Assembly (NCBI GenBank): GCA_036677685.1
Contig: JAVBWA010000008.1
Span: forward strand, 1 to 64,000
Length of the DNA stretch: 64,000 nucleotides
Source: JAQUBU01 sp036677685
GTDB taxonomy: Bacteria > Bacillota > Syntrophomonadia > Syntrophomonadales > Syntrophomonadaceae
Reading direction: 5' to 3'
The notes under the pieces were generated by a model that saw only the letters and a list, made by a program, of their open reading frames with translations, was not told the DNA's origin and searched no databases. The position numbers were made by a program, and so were the translations under genes. Shown here in pieces: positions 40,025 through 48,503 of the stretch (position 1 is the first letter of the stretch; each line of letters starts with the position of its first letter).

Positions 40025-42169
40025 TTATTCCATTGCCTTCCAAAGAACTTCGGCTACATCAAACACCTTGGTGTTTTCTTCGGCTTCCGCAGCTTTAACT
40101 CCGTCGGAAATCATGGTCAGACAGAACGGGCAATTGGTAACAATCATTTCTGGATTTGGCACCAGCAACTGGTCAGTTCTGGTATCATTAATACGTTTGT
40201 ATTGAATTCCATCTTTAAGCACGGCTTCTTCTTCCAGCCACATCCGTCCTCCACCGGCTCCACAACAGAATCCAAATTCCTTACCCTTTTCAATTTCAAC
40301 AACTTGGCCGCCCGCAGCTTTCAGAACGTTTCTCGGCTCTGCATATATACCATTGTGCCGGCCCAGGAAGCAGGAATCATGATAAGTCATCTTGACTCCA
40401 AGCGGTTTGGCTCCTTTGAGTTTGCCTTCGGCAATCAACTTGGCCAAAATCTCGGTGTAATGGTAAACTTCAAAATTGCCGCCCATCTGCGGGTATTCAT
40501 TCTTCAGTGCAGTGTAACCATGCGGACATACAACGATTATTTTCTTGACGCCGTAATTGTTGAAAGATTCAAGGTTCTGGTTAACCAGAGTTTGGTAGAG
40601 ATATTCGTTGCCCAAACGGCGAGCCGAATCTCCGCAGCAATACTCTTCAGTTCCCAGGTAGCCGAAGCTAACTCCTGCTTTATCAAGCAGTTTTACCAGG
40701 GCTTCACCGACTCTCTTATAACGATCATCGAAGGATACAGCGCAACCGGCATAGAGGAGATATTCAAAATCTTTACCGTCTTCCGGCAAGAGATTTACCA
40801 TTTCCCGTACTCCTCTTTCATTCAGCCAGTCGGCGCGGCCAGCCCAGCCAACACCCCATGGATTGTAGTTACGTTCCATATTGGTAAAGGCCATTTGAGC
40901 TTCACCAGGCATATCGCCCTGCCACATAACCAGATTGCGGCGCATTTCAACGATTTTAGGAATATGCTCGATAAACATCGGGCAGTGTTCCATACAAGCC
41001 CGGCAGTTGGTGCAGTCCCAAATAACTTCGCTGGTAACTACATCGTAAAGCAGGCTCTGTTCCATCGGATTTACACCTTCGGCAGCTTCTTCAGTCATGG
41101 CGACTTCTTCAGCAGCTTCGGTGCCGTTCATTTTTGCTTCCAGCAGATAAGGAGCCTTGGCATCCAAATGCTTCTTCATGTTTTGAATAAGCGCAATTTT
41201 CGGATTCAGATGTTTGCCGGTATTGTATGCCGGGCAATTTTCCTGACATCTGCCGCAGCGGATACAGGCATCAAGATCAAGCAGATCTTTCCAGCCAAAG
41301 TCCTCAATATTCTCAACACCAAAAGAAGTTGCTTCTTCAATATTATAGACCATGCGGTTGGCTGAGGGCTCCAGATCACGGAATGTGTAATTGAGCATTC
41401 CGGTGAATATATGCCATAGTTTGGTGAAGGGAACCAGGCCAATAAACAGAAATGCTATGGCCATATGGAACCACCACAGTAAACGGTGCCACATCAGCAT
41501 TGAATCCAGGGTCATGCCGCCAAATAATGAAGCAAACAGCCAGCCAAAAGGTGAAGCTACCTGCTCATAAGCGATTTGGGTCATGGTCGTTGATAACTTA
41601 ATCTGAGCGCTTATTCTTAAACCTTCAATAAAGTAACCGGTTAAAAGAATAGTGAACACTAAAAGAATGACCCATCCGTCGGAAACTTTGGTGTCATTCA
41701 AGCGCTCTGGTTTTTGCATATACCTAATAAAAGCTAATACGATAATGCCTATCAAGGCCAGGAAGCCTAAAACATCGACTATCCATGACATTCCGATATA
41801 GGTTGCACCAGCAAGATGAGGCCATTTAATCATATTGTGCATAGCGTCCACACCGGCAGCCAGGAACAACAGTAAAAAGCCCCAGAACAGGAAAGCATGC
41901 GACCAACCCGCCAGCGGTTTTCTAATTACTCTGCCCTGAGCAAAAGTATAAACAAACCAGGAAGCAATACGTGCACCGATCTTGTCATTACGGTGTAGCT
42001 CGCCCTTAGCCAGCAGCCATACTTCAAGTCTCTTCCAGAAACCGAATAAAAAGACTCCGATGGGGATAAGCATTATGATATAGATTAGCCATTCGTAGGG
42101 AATATTAGCCCCAACCACGCGCATCGGGACTTCGTAACCACCTTCTAATGGTTCAAATCCAAAAATCAT
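40025..42169 (-). CDS. Membrane Fe-S oxidoreductase for ETF (DUF224/HdrD-like with NarI-like domain)
   Basis: A 714-residue membrane protein. The N-terminal part has five or more membrane segments (WLIYIIMLIPIGVFLFGFW near 27, then about 91-108, 120-148, 167-180, 208-245) with histidines suited to haem b. Two [4Fe-4S] motifs follow: CIRCGRCQENC at 302-312 and CTNCRACMEHC at 386-396. Two CCG domains (residues about 474-512 and 600-637: YCCGDSARRLG, GFCCGAGGGRMWLEE) resemble heterodisulfide reductase. It is downstream of etfA and probably moves electrons between reduced ETF and menaquinone, the energy-requiring step when saturated acyl-CoA is oxidised. It ends at a strong terminator. Confidence 0.93.
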   Translation of the reverse strand: MIFGFEPLEGGYEVPMRVVGANIPYEWLIYIIMLIPIGVFLFGFWKRLEVWLLAKGELHRNDKIGARIASWFVYTFAQGRVIRKPLAGWSHAFLFWGFLLLFLAAGVDAMHNMIKWPHLAGATYIGMSWIVDVLGFLALIGIIVLAFIRYMQKPERLNDTKVSDGWVILLVFTILLTGYFIEGLRISAQIKLSTTMTQIAYEQVASPFGWLFASLFGGMTLDSMLMWHRLLWWFHMAIAFLFIGLVPFTKLWHIFTGMLNYTFRDLEPSANRMVYNIEEATSFGVENIEDFGWKDLLDLDACIRCGRCQENCPAYNTGKHLNPKIALIQNMKKHLDAKAPYLLEAKMNGTEAAEEVAMTEEAAEGVNPMEQSLLYDVVTSEVIWDCTNCRACMEHCPMFIEHIPKIVEMRRNLVMWQGDMPGEAQMAFTNMERNYNPWGVGWAGRADWLNERGVREMVNLLPEDGKDFEYLLYAGCAVSFDDRYKRVGEALVKLLDKAGVSFGYLGTEEYCCGDSARRLGNEYLYQTLVNQNLESFNNYGVKKIIVVCPHGYTALKNEYPQMGGNFEVYHYTEILAKLIAEGKLKGAKPLGVKMTYHDSCFLGRHNGIYAEPRNVLKAAGGQVVEIEKGKEFGFCCGAGGGRMWLEEEAVLKDGIQYKRINDTRTDQLLVPNPEMIVTNCPFCLTMISDGVKAAEAEENTKVFDVAEVLWKAME

Positions 42170-42260
42170 TATCCAATTCCCTCCTTAATAAACCAACAAA
42201 ACAAGGTTATTACTGGATATGCGCAATCGCATATCCAGTAAACAACTCCCTAAAAAACTA

Positions 42261-43214
42261 TTACTTCAGGTTGCCTATAAGCATGGGAACAACCTTGAAC
42301 AGATCGCCAACCACACCAAAGTCAGATACATTGAAGATCGGGGCTTCTGTATCGGTATTAACACAAGCGATATACTTGGAAGAAGACATACCAGCCAGAT
42401 GCTGGATAGCTCCGGAAATACCGCAAGCTATATACAGATTGGGGTTAACAACCTTACCGGTTTGACCAACCTGAAGTTCATGTCCCAACCATCCAGAGTC
42501 GATAGATGCACGAGATCCGCCTACTGCTGCGCCCAGCAGGTCAGCCAATTCTTCAACTATCTTGATGCCATCGGGACCTTTGCAGCCGCGACCGCCGGAT
42601 ACTACTACCGCAGCTTCGGTCAGTTCCGGTCTGGCAGATACGGTGGGAACAAAGCTCTTAACTGTCTGATATACATCAGCGGCAGTTGCAGCAATAGCGG
42701 GTTTGAAAACAGCACCAGCAGCAGCGCCGGGAACTACTTCACAAACACCAGGACGAATGGTTGCAAGAACCGGGCTTCCGGTTACTTCAACTTTGGCCAG
42801 GGCTTTACCAGCATAAATGGATCTGGTAAATACGCCTTTGCCTGCACTTACTTCAGCAGCAATGGCATCAGTTGCAAGTCCCAGTTCCAATTTCTGAGCT
42901 AAACGGGAAGCAAAATCTCTACCATTAAAAGTATGCGCAAACAGAACTGCATTGGGGCTGAATTCTTTGATCATAGCTACCATCTGAGCTACATAAGCAC
43001 CGGTGTTGTAACTGGCAAATACGTCGTCCTCAACTACGCATACCTTGTCTGCTCCATATTTTGCGTATTCGGCGGCTTGACCTTCTACACCTTTACCAAA
43101 TACTACGGCAACAACTTCATCGCCGAATTTCTTGGCCTCTGAAATCATTTCATAAGAAACTTTACGGATGTTACCGTCTCTCTGTTCTACTACTATCCAT
43201 GTTCCAGCCATCAA
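42261..43214 (-). CDS. etfA: Electron transfer flavoprotein alpha subunit
   Basis: A 317-residue EtfA. The C-terminal FAD domain carries VVSGGRGCKGPDGIKIVEE near 205, GGSRASIDSGWLGHELQVGQ near 232, TGKVVNPNLYIACGISGAIQ near 251 and NTDTEAPIFNVSDFGVVGD near 285. The N-terminal domain is a usual nucleotide-like fold. It pairs with EtfB and hands electrons from acyl-CoA dehydrogenases to the membrane oxidoreductase encoded next. GGAGGGTAATTG precedes the ATG. Confidence 0.97.
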   Translation of the reverse strand: MMAGTWIVVEQRDGNIRKVSYEMISEAKKFGDEVVAVVFGKGVEGQAAEYAKYGADKVCVVEDDVFASYNTGAYVAQMVAMIKEFSPNAVLFAHTFNGRDFASRLAQKLELGLATDAIAAEVSAGKGVFTRSIYAGKALAKVEVTGSPVLATIRPGVCEVVPGAAAGAVFKPAIAATAADVYQTVKSFVPTVSARPELTEAAVVVSGGRGCKGPDGIKIVEELADLLGAAVGGSRASIDSGWLGHELQVGQTGKVVNPNLYIACGISGAIQHLAGMSSSKYIACVNTDTEAPIFNVSDFGVVGDLFKVVPMLIGNLK

Positions 43215-43254
43215 TTACCCTCCTTTTTTTATATAAGTAATCAATTAATTGATT

Positions 43255-44010
43255 TTATTTCTTGATTTCCACTTTTACAGTGTTCTTCATCCAGTCTGCC
43301 AATTTACCAGCAGCTACATCGGGATCATCGTCAATCTTAATACCAGCCTGTTTTGCAGGGGGCAGGCTCAGTTCAACTATCTTAACTTTGTTGTCGGCAG
43401 CAGCAGCAGCGGCTTCGCTAACCGGTTTCTTTTTAGCCTGCATGATACCCTTCATGGACGGATAACGGGGTTCATTCCAGCTAACCTGGCTGGAGATAAC
43501 TGCCGGCAGAGTAACTTCAGTTACCTGGGTTCCGCCATCAGCCTCACTGGAGCAGGTTGCTTTGCCACCAGCGACATCGATGCTGGTAATAACGTTGATA
43601 TGGGGGAAACCAAGAATTTCAGCAATACGAGTGGGAACCTGAGAAGATCCATCATCCGCAGCAACATGTCCGGCCAAAACCAGATCGGGACTCTCAGCTT
43701 TGATAGCAGCAGCCAGAGCAACAGCCCGCGCATATTCATCAGCAGCGGTATCCTGTTTTACAAGTATTCCCCGGTCAGCGCCCATTGCGAGTGCGGTACG
43801 AATAGCATCCATAGCCTTGTCAGAACCGGCGGCTACAACAACTACCTCTTTGGCTACACCCTTTTCTTTTAATTGAATACCACCCTCAACCGCTACTTCG
43901 TCATAAGGGTTGATTATTAAATTGATACCGGCATCTGCAATTTTGCCATCCTTCAATTCAATTTTGGCCTCTGTGTCGAATGTCTGCTTAACACACACTA
44001 GAACCTTCAA
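43255..44010 (-). CDS. etfB: Electron transfer flavoprotein beta subunit
   Basis: A 251-residue EtfB: VLVCVKQTFDTEAKIELKDG at the start, NLIINPYDEVAVEGGIQLKE near 30, MDAIRTALAMGADRGILV near 66 and PDLVLAGHVAADDGSSQVP near 108. The start is taken as TTG at 44010 (MKVLVCVKQ), seven bases after GGAGG; the ATG two codons upstream is too close to that site. The nucleotide loop reads ADDGSSQVP, unlike the DxxTGQVGP-type loop of many relatives. It opens the operon etfB-etfA-oxidoreductase. Confidence 0.96.
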   Translation of the reverse strand: MKVLVCVKQTFDTEAKIELKDGKIADAGINLIINPYDEVAVEGGIQLKEKGVAKEVVVVAAGSDKAMDAIRTALAMGADRGILVKQDTAADEYARAVALAAAIKAESPDLVLAGHVAADDGSSQVPTRIAEILGFPHINVITSIDVAGGKATCSSEADGGTQVTEVTLPAVISSQVSWNEPRYPSMKGIMQAKKKPVSEAAAAAADNKVKIVELSLPPAKQAGIKIDDDPDVAAGKLADWMKNTVKVEIKK

Positions 44011-44016
44011 GTTCAT

Positions 44017-44389
44017 TCCTCCTTTTCATCTAATAATTTTTAGGACCTCCTGAATATGGATAACGTAAAACTGAAGTTGTAATCTACCACCCCCATGAAC
44101 GGATATATATCTTGTTGCCTACGGCAATTTTACCGTCAACCTTATAAGGTTTTGGTCTATAACATGGCGAAAAGATGTTTCCCACTTCTTTAAGCGGTCG
44201 GGTTCCTTATTAATAAACAGGCGGCGGGTTATAATCCCCAGCCTCGTTGCAGCGGTGTGTTGAAACTGCTCCGTAGTTTCTTCCGATGCTTAAAAGATAC
44301 CAAAGTTAACCTTTCGCCACATAAATCGTATTTCCTGCTTTTTAAAAGCAATGAGTAAAGATTTTTATTTTATTAATATTAAATCCAGC
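44017..44389. other. Intergenic region between cheR and etfB
   Basis: No gene. It must include the etfB promoter and any end signal of the hem-cheR unit. About a third of it is inverted repeat copy A5. Confidence 0.6.
44163..44292 (-). repeat. Dispersed repeat family A, copy A5 (inverted)
   Basis: Read on the minus strand: AGCATCGGAAGAAACTACGG, GAGCAGTTTCAACACACCGC, CAACGAGGC, then module b (CCGCCGCCTGTTTATTAATA, AGGAACCCGACCGCTTAAAG) and GAAACATCTTTTCGCC. It is the only copy on the minus strand in the window. Confidence 0.8.
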
Positions 44390-45169
44390 TTAATCTTTTT
44401 GGTAAAAAAAGGTCGCTATCGACTTTAGTCCCACATCCCGGGCTTGAAAAATCTGTTCTGTACTGCCAATAAATAATACCCCGCCGGGTTTAAGTGAGTC
44501 AGAAAATCTCTGGTACAATTTAGCTTTGGTTTCTTCGGTAAAATATATTACTACATTTCTACATAGTATAATGTCAAATTCTCTGGGGAAGGGGTCGCGT
44601 AAAAGATCATGCTGCTGAAATTTAATCATTTTTTTCATTTCATCAACAATTTTAAAATAATTCCCCTGCCGTGAAAAGTATTTACTCTGCCAGTCGGCAG
44701 GAATTCCCTGCATAGCTTTGGCGGTATATAACCCTATACCGGCCTTCTCCAGGACTTCATTGTCAATATCCGTGGCCAGGATTTTATCATTGAGATTAAA
44801 TCGTCTTTCCTTAAACAGCATGGCCAGGGAATATGGTTCTTCCCCCGTAGAGCATCCTGCACTCCATATTTTTAGACTGCCTCGCTCCTTTAATAAAGAC
44901 GGAATAACTTGCTTCTCCATAACCTCCCAATGATTAAGATTACGAAAAAACTCGGAAACATTGATCGTAATATGCTCAAGAAAGCGCCTGTATGTTTCCT
45001 TGTCCCGGCCCAATACATCTACAAAGTCTTGATAATTCGCTACATTAACCGTACGCATAAAGCTGTTTATTCTTCTCTCCATTTGCGGCCGTTTATATGC
45101 AGTAAGGTTAATATTGCTCATTATTTCAAATTTTTTAATAAACCATTCCCAATTAAAATCATTATTCAT
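44390..45169 (-). CDS. cheR: CheR-type chemotaxis protein methyltransferase
   Basis: A 259-residue CheR that methylates glutamates in chemoreceptors. It has the helical N-domain (YKRPQMERRINSFMRTVNV) and the SAM site IWSAGCSTGEEPYSLAMLF near 103, then ILATDIDNEVLEKAGIGLY near 135, FDIILCRNVVIYFTEETK near 197 and GGVLFIGSTEQI near 231. GGGAGGGACAAGG precedes the ATG. It is 12 bases after hemL, with no other chemotaxis gene nearby, which is odd. Confidence 0.94.
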   Translation of the reverse strand: MNNDFNWEWFIKKFEIMSNINLTAYKRPQMERRINSFMRTVNVANYQDFVDVLGRDKETYRRFLEHITINVSEFFRNLNHWEVMEKQVIPSLLKERGSLKIWSAGCSTGEEPYSLAMLFKERRFNLNDKILATDIDNEVLEKAGIGLYTAKAMQGIPADWQSKYFSRQGNYFKIVDEMKKMIKFQQHDLLRDPFPREFDIILCRNVVIYFTEETKAKLYQRFSDSLKPGGVLFIGSTEQIFQARDVGLKSIATFFYQKD

Positions 45170-45181
45170 CCTTGTCCCTCC

Positions 45182-46465
45182 CTAGGATATTTTACCCAGA
45201 ACTTTGTCTATTGCAAGCAGCGTGTTCTCAATATCCTCGGGCTGGTGTGCAGATGAAACAAAACAGAGTTCAAATTGGGAAGGCGGAAAATATATCCCTT
45301 CCCGAAGCAAGCTCCGGAAAAATTCTGCATACTTCGCAGTGTCGCAACTCAAAACGGCTGCATAATTATCTATTTGTTTGTTAGTAAAAAACAAGCAAAA
45401 CATTGATCCCAAATGGTTAAGGCTATAATCAAGATTATGCTCAGCCAGTATGGTTTTAAGGCCGGTTGTTAAACGGGCAGCCCTTGCTTCCAAGCCGGTA
45501 TAAAAATCATCGGCTTGCAGAAGCTTCAGACTGGCAACTCCGGCAGCCATAGCCAGCGGATTGCCGGAAAGAGTTCCAGCCTGATATACATCGCCTTCCG
45601 GTGCAATCAGATCCATTATTTCCCGTTTGCCGCCATAGGCTCCGACCGGGAGACCTCCCCCGATAATTTTACCCAGCGTGGTCAGGTCCGGAGTAATACC
45701 GGCTATATTCTGATAACCTCCGTAGCAAAAACGAAAACCACTGATTACTTCATCAAATATCAATAAAGTGCCATATTTTTCGGTTAACTCACGCAAGGCC
45801 AGCAAGAAACCGGGTTTAGGCGGGACCAGTCCCATGTTGCCCGCCACTGGTTCTACAATTACTGCTGCAATATCGCTGCACTGCTCAAACAGCCTGGCCA
45901 CTGAATCAATATCATTATAATCGGCGACTAGAGTCTGCGAAGCCAGGGATGAAGGAACCCCTGGACTGTTAGGTACACCAGCCGTCAATAATCCCGACCC
46001 GGCTTTGATTAAAAAACTGTCGCCATGCCCATGGTAACAGCCGGCAAATTTAACGATCATGTTGCGTCCGGTAAAGGCCCGGGCCAGCCGCACGGCGCTC
46101 ATGGTGGCTTCGGTGCCTGAACTCACCATGCGCACTTTTTCAATTGATGGAATGGCTCCACAAATCATAGATGCCAATTCAACTTCCCCTTCGCAGGGAG
46201 CACCATAACTGGTGCCAAGTTCTGCGGCCTGGCATATCGCCGCAACTACCCGAGAATGAGCGTGTCCTAATATTAACGGCCCCCAGGAGCAAACATAATC
46301 TATGAAGCTGTTGCCATCAACATCATATACTTTAGAACCCCCGGCTTTCTTTATAAACAGGGGATCCATCCCTACCGCTTTAAAGGCTCTTACCGGGCTG
46401 TTTACTCCGCCGGGAATGTACTCCCGAGCCATGTCAAAAAGTTCTTTGGACCTGTCCAAACTCAA
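45182..46465 (-). CDS. hemL: Glutamate-1-semialdehyde 2,1-aminomutase
   Basis: A HemL of about 427 residues, making 5-aminolevulinate from the HemA product. It shows REYIPGGVNSPVRAFKAVG near 13, DYVCSWGPLILGHAHSRVV near 55, the PLP lysine in TTLGKIIGGGLPVGAYGGK near 260 and GDVYQAGTLSGNPLAMAAG near 293. The ATG at 46489 has no ribosome-binding site; GAAGGG precedes the TTG codons at 46468 and 46465, and I chose the latter (nine-base spacing). It is the last haem gene of the cluster. Confidence 0.95.
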   Translation of the reverse strand: MSLDRSKELFDMAREYIPGGVNSPVRAFKAVGMDPLFIKKAGGSKVYDVDGNSFIDYVCSWGPLILGHAHSRVVAAICQAAELGTSYGAPCEGEVELASMICGAIPSIEKVRMVSSGTEATMSAVRLARAFTGRNMIVKFAGCYHGHGDSFLIKAGSGLLTAGVPNSPGVPSSLASQTLVADYNDIDSVARLFEQCSDIAAVIVEPVAGNMGLVPPKPGFLLALRELTEKYGTLLIFDEVISGFRFCYGGYQNIAGITPDLTTLGKIIGGGLPVGAYGGKREIMDLIAPEGDVYQAGTLSGNPLAMAAGVASLKLLQADDFYTGLEARAARLTTGLKTILAEHNLDYSLNHLGSMFCLFFTNKQIDNYAAVLSCDTAKYAEFFRSLLREGIYFPPSQFELCFVSSAHQPEDIENTLLAIDKVLGKIS

Positions 46466-46551
46466 CAAATATATCCCTTCCCAACGCATAAGATTTTGAA
46501 GCTATCATTATTATTATTTCTTTTCCCCATTCACAGCTTTCTCACATCAAA

Positions 46552-47022
46552 CTAATCAATATATTGCATGCTCTGTTTTTTAAATTCGCGTATACTATCC
46601 AGCACTATATAATTTTTTATGCCGGTGGACTTGGAGATATCACCCAGCAATTGAGACAATTCTTCATTACTTTTGACATGAATCATGGCATACAAATTAT
46701 ATTCAAATTCAGGATGCATGTCCCGCAGGTAACAATGACTGACCTGTTTGTAGCCAGCCATGGTATTCCCCGCCGCTTCTGCCTGCTCCGGTTTAACTCT
46801 CCACGCGGTCATGGCATTTACTGTATAACCGGCCTTTTGATGTCTTAAAACCGCGCCGAACCTTCTTATTATCCCCCGGAGCTGCATATCCTTGATTCTG
46901 CTTATAATCTCTTCCTCATTAATCCCCAGCTGGCGGGCCAGGTTCTGATAAGGACGTGATTCCAGTACCAGGTCTCCCTGAATTAATTTCAGGATTTGCC
47001 GGTCAGTATCATCATATTGCAT
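46552..47022 (-). CDS. ahbB: Siroheme decarboxylase subunit AhbB (Lrp/AsnC-like fold)
   Basis: A protein of about 156 residues with an Lrp-like winged helix (YDDTDRQILKLIQGDL, LARQLGINEEEIISRI) and a RAM-like C-terminal part (VSHCYLRDMHPEFEYNLYAM). Databases often call these regulators, but together with AhbA they decarboxylate siroheme to 12,18-didecarboxysiroheme. The neighbouring ahbA, ahbC and ahbD genes support the enzyme. I chose the ATG at 47022 over a GTG at 47031; both overlap the end of ahbA, and no strong ribosome-binding site decides. Confidence 0.88.
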   Translation of the reverse strand: MQYDDTDRQILKLIQGDLVLESRPYQNLARQLGINEEEIISRIKDMQLRGIIRRFGAVLRHQKAGYTVNAMTAWRVKPEQAEAAGNTMAGYKQVSHCYLRDMHPEFEYNLYAMIHVKSNEELSQLLGDISKSTGIKNYIVLDSIREFKKQSMQYID

Positions 47023-47482
47023 TTGTATCACTCATTTCAAAGGAAACTTTTATCTTAAATACCTTTGTTGCCGGCATACTTATTATCTTAAATCCGCTAT
47101 CAGTTTGCAGCCGGTTTATAATCATCCCGGCCTCAGCTGCTGATGCCGCAGTAATTGTAAACCAAATGTTGTATGGGTTATCGCGTAAATAATTGTGGGT
47201 TACCCCTGGCTGTTTATTTATAAGTCCTGCAACTTCTTCAATCCTGTCCTTAGGCACCATGCAGGTGCAAAGGGTTGAATAGAAGCCCATATTCCTTGCA
47301 TCAAGCACCGCACCTATCCTGCGGATAACCCCGTTGTCCTTAAGCAACTGAATTCTTGCCAAAATCTCCGATTCGCTGCATTGCAGTTTTTCCGCTATAA
47401 CCCGGTAAGGTTCTGCATCAATCGGAAATTCCTGCTGCAATAAATCCAGTATTCTGCGGTCTAGAGGGCTTAACTCACTCAT
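47012..47482 (-). CDS. ahbA: Siroheme decarboxylase subunit AhbA (Lrp/AsnC-like fold)
   Basis: A 156-residue partner of AhbB with the same fold: LSPLDRRILDLLQQEFPID at the start, IQLLKDNGVIRRIGAVLDAR near 44, and GVTHNYLRDNPYNIWFTI near 90, the conserved substrate-side region. AhbA and AhbB remove two acetate carboxyls of siroheme. Its start overlaps the ahbD stop by eight bases. A plain transcription factor is unlikely in this setting. Confidence 0.9.
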   Translation of the reverse strand: MSELSPLDRRILDLLQQEFPIDAEPYRVIAEKLQCSESEILARIQLLKDNGVIRRIGAVLDARNMGFYSTLCTCMVPKDRIEEVAGLINKQPGVTHNYLRDNPYNIWFTITAASAAEAGMIINRLQTDSGFKIISMPATKVFKIKVSFEMSDTNAI

Positions 47483-48482
47483 GGCATTTCACTCCAGGCG
47501 GCTGGTATAAACACCAATCATCCTGGGCCATATAATCGCCGTCGCGATAATAGTAAGCCCGGGCTCTACAGCCCCCGCATTTTTCCTTGTAATCACAAAG
47601 GCCGCATTTGCCTTTATAGTCCAGGGTTCTCAGTTCCTTTAGGATTGGACTTTCCAGCCAAATCTTATCAAAAGGTTTTTCTTTTACATTCCCCAACGGT
47701 ATATCCAGATAAGCACAAGCCTGTACATCCCCTTTGGGACTGATTATACAATAACTGATACCTGCCAGGCAGCCCCGGGAATATCTCAGTGATAAGCCCT
47801 TCTTGTCAGCAATGCGCATAAACTGTGGAGCACAGGTCGGTTTAATCTCTATCTTAATTTTTTTCTGTTTTTCCATCAAGCGGGCAATAGTTTGCTCATA
47901 TTCTTTTACCCGCAAAGCTTCTTCCTCTATTTCAGCACCTCGCCCGGTGGGTACCAGGAAAAACACATGATATGCCATGGCTCCCAGTTCAATGGCAAAA
48001 TCGCATATAGCCTCCAGTTCGTCCACATTCCAATCCATAACCGTAGTATGAATTTGAAAAGGCAGACCGGCCACCTGCAGGTTTTTCATACCCTGAACGG
48101 TCAGTTCAAAAGCATTGTCCAATTTACGAAAAGCGTTGTTCTTGGCAGGGTCAAGGCTGTCCAGGCTTATACCGGCCGCCATAAAACCTGACTCCTTTAA
48201 GCGCGCCGCTACCTCGGGAGTTATCAGGCTGCCGTTGGTTCCCATTACCGCCCGCAAACCCTGTTCAGTAGCATAACGTCCCAATTCATATATATCAGGA
48301 CGCATCAAGGGTTCGCCGCCGCTAAATATCATCAGTTTGAAACCCGCTTTTTTAATATCATCAATCATTTTGCGCGCTTGACCGGTGGAAAGCTCATCAG
48401 ACAGCTTGCTGCCGGCATCCCGGTAACAATGATCACAGAACATATTGCACTGGTTGGTGGTATTCCAGGATAGCATCTTCAT
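47475..48482 (-). CDS. ahbD: Radical SAM enzyme, probable haem synthase AhbD (NirJ2-like)
   Basis: A 335-residue radical SAM/SPASM protein. The cluster motif CNMFCDHC is near residue 12, then FSGGEPLMRPDIYELGRYA near 54 and AAGISLDSLDPAKNNAFRKL near 98. Auxiliary cluster cysteines lie near the C-terminus (CGLCDYKEKCGGCRARA). It lies between hemB and ahbA and overlaps the latter. Two radical SAM genes here correspond to AhbC and AhbD; assignment of this shorter one as the last step (oxidative decarboxylation of Fe-coproporphyrin III to haem) is by order and length and could be the reverse. GGAGG precedes the ATG. Confidence 0.75.
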   Translation of the reverse strand: MKMLSWNTTNQCNMFCDHCYRDAGSKLSDELSTGQARKMIDDIKKAGFKLMIFSGGEPLMRPDIYELGRYATEQGLRAVMGTNGSLITPEVAARLKESGFMAAGISLDSLDPAKNNAFRKLDNAFELTVQGMKNLQVAGLPFQIHTTVMDWNVDELEAICDFAIELGAMAYHVFFLVPTGRGAEIEEEALRVKEYEQTIARLMEKQKKIKIEIKPTCAPQFMRIADKKGLSLRYSRGCLAGISYCIISPKGDVQACAYLDIPLGNVKEKPFDKIWLESPILKELRTLDYKGKCGLCDYKEKCGGCRARAYYYRDGDYMAQDDWCLYQPPGVKCHE

Positions 48483-48503
48483 AATAATTTGCCTCCAATT
48501 ATA

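Noticed and set aside
40022..41365. 447-codon open frame on the plus strand
   Set aside because: It is exactly antisense to the Fe-S oxidoreductase gene, which has clear cysteine motifs and an operon setting; the translated antisense product shows no family features.
46552..47482. Two Lrp/AsnC transcription factors
   Set aside because: The fold is Lrp-like, but placement with ahbC, ahbD and hem genes and the NYLRD/CYLRD segments indicate siroheme decarboxylase subunits.
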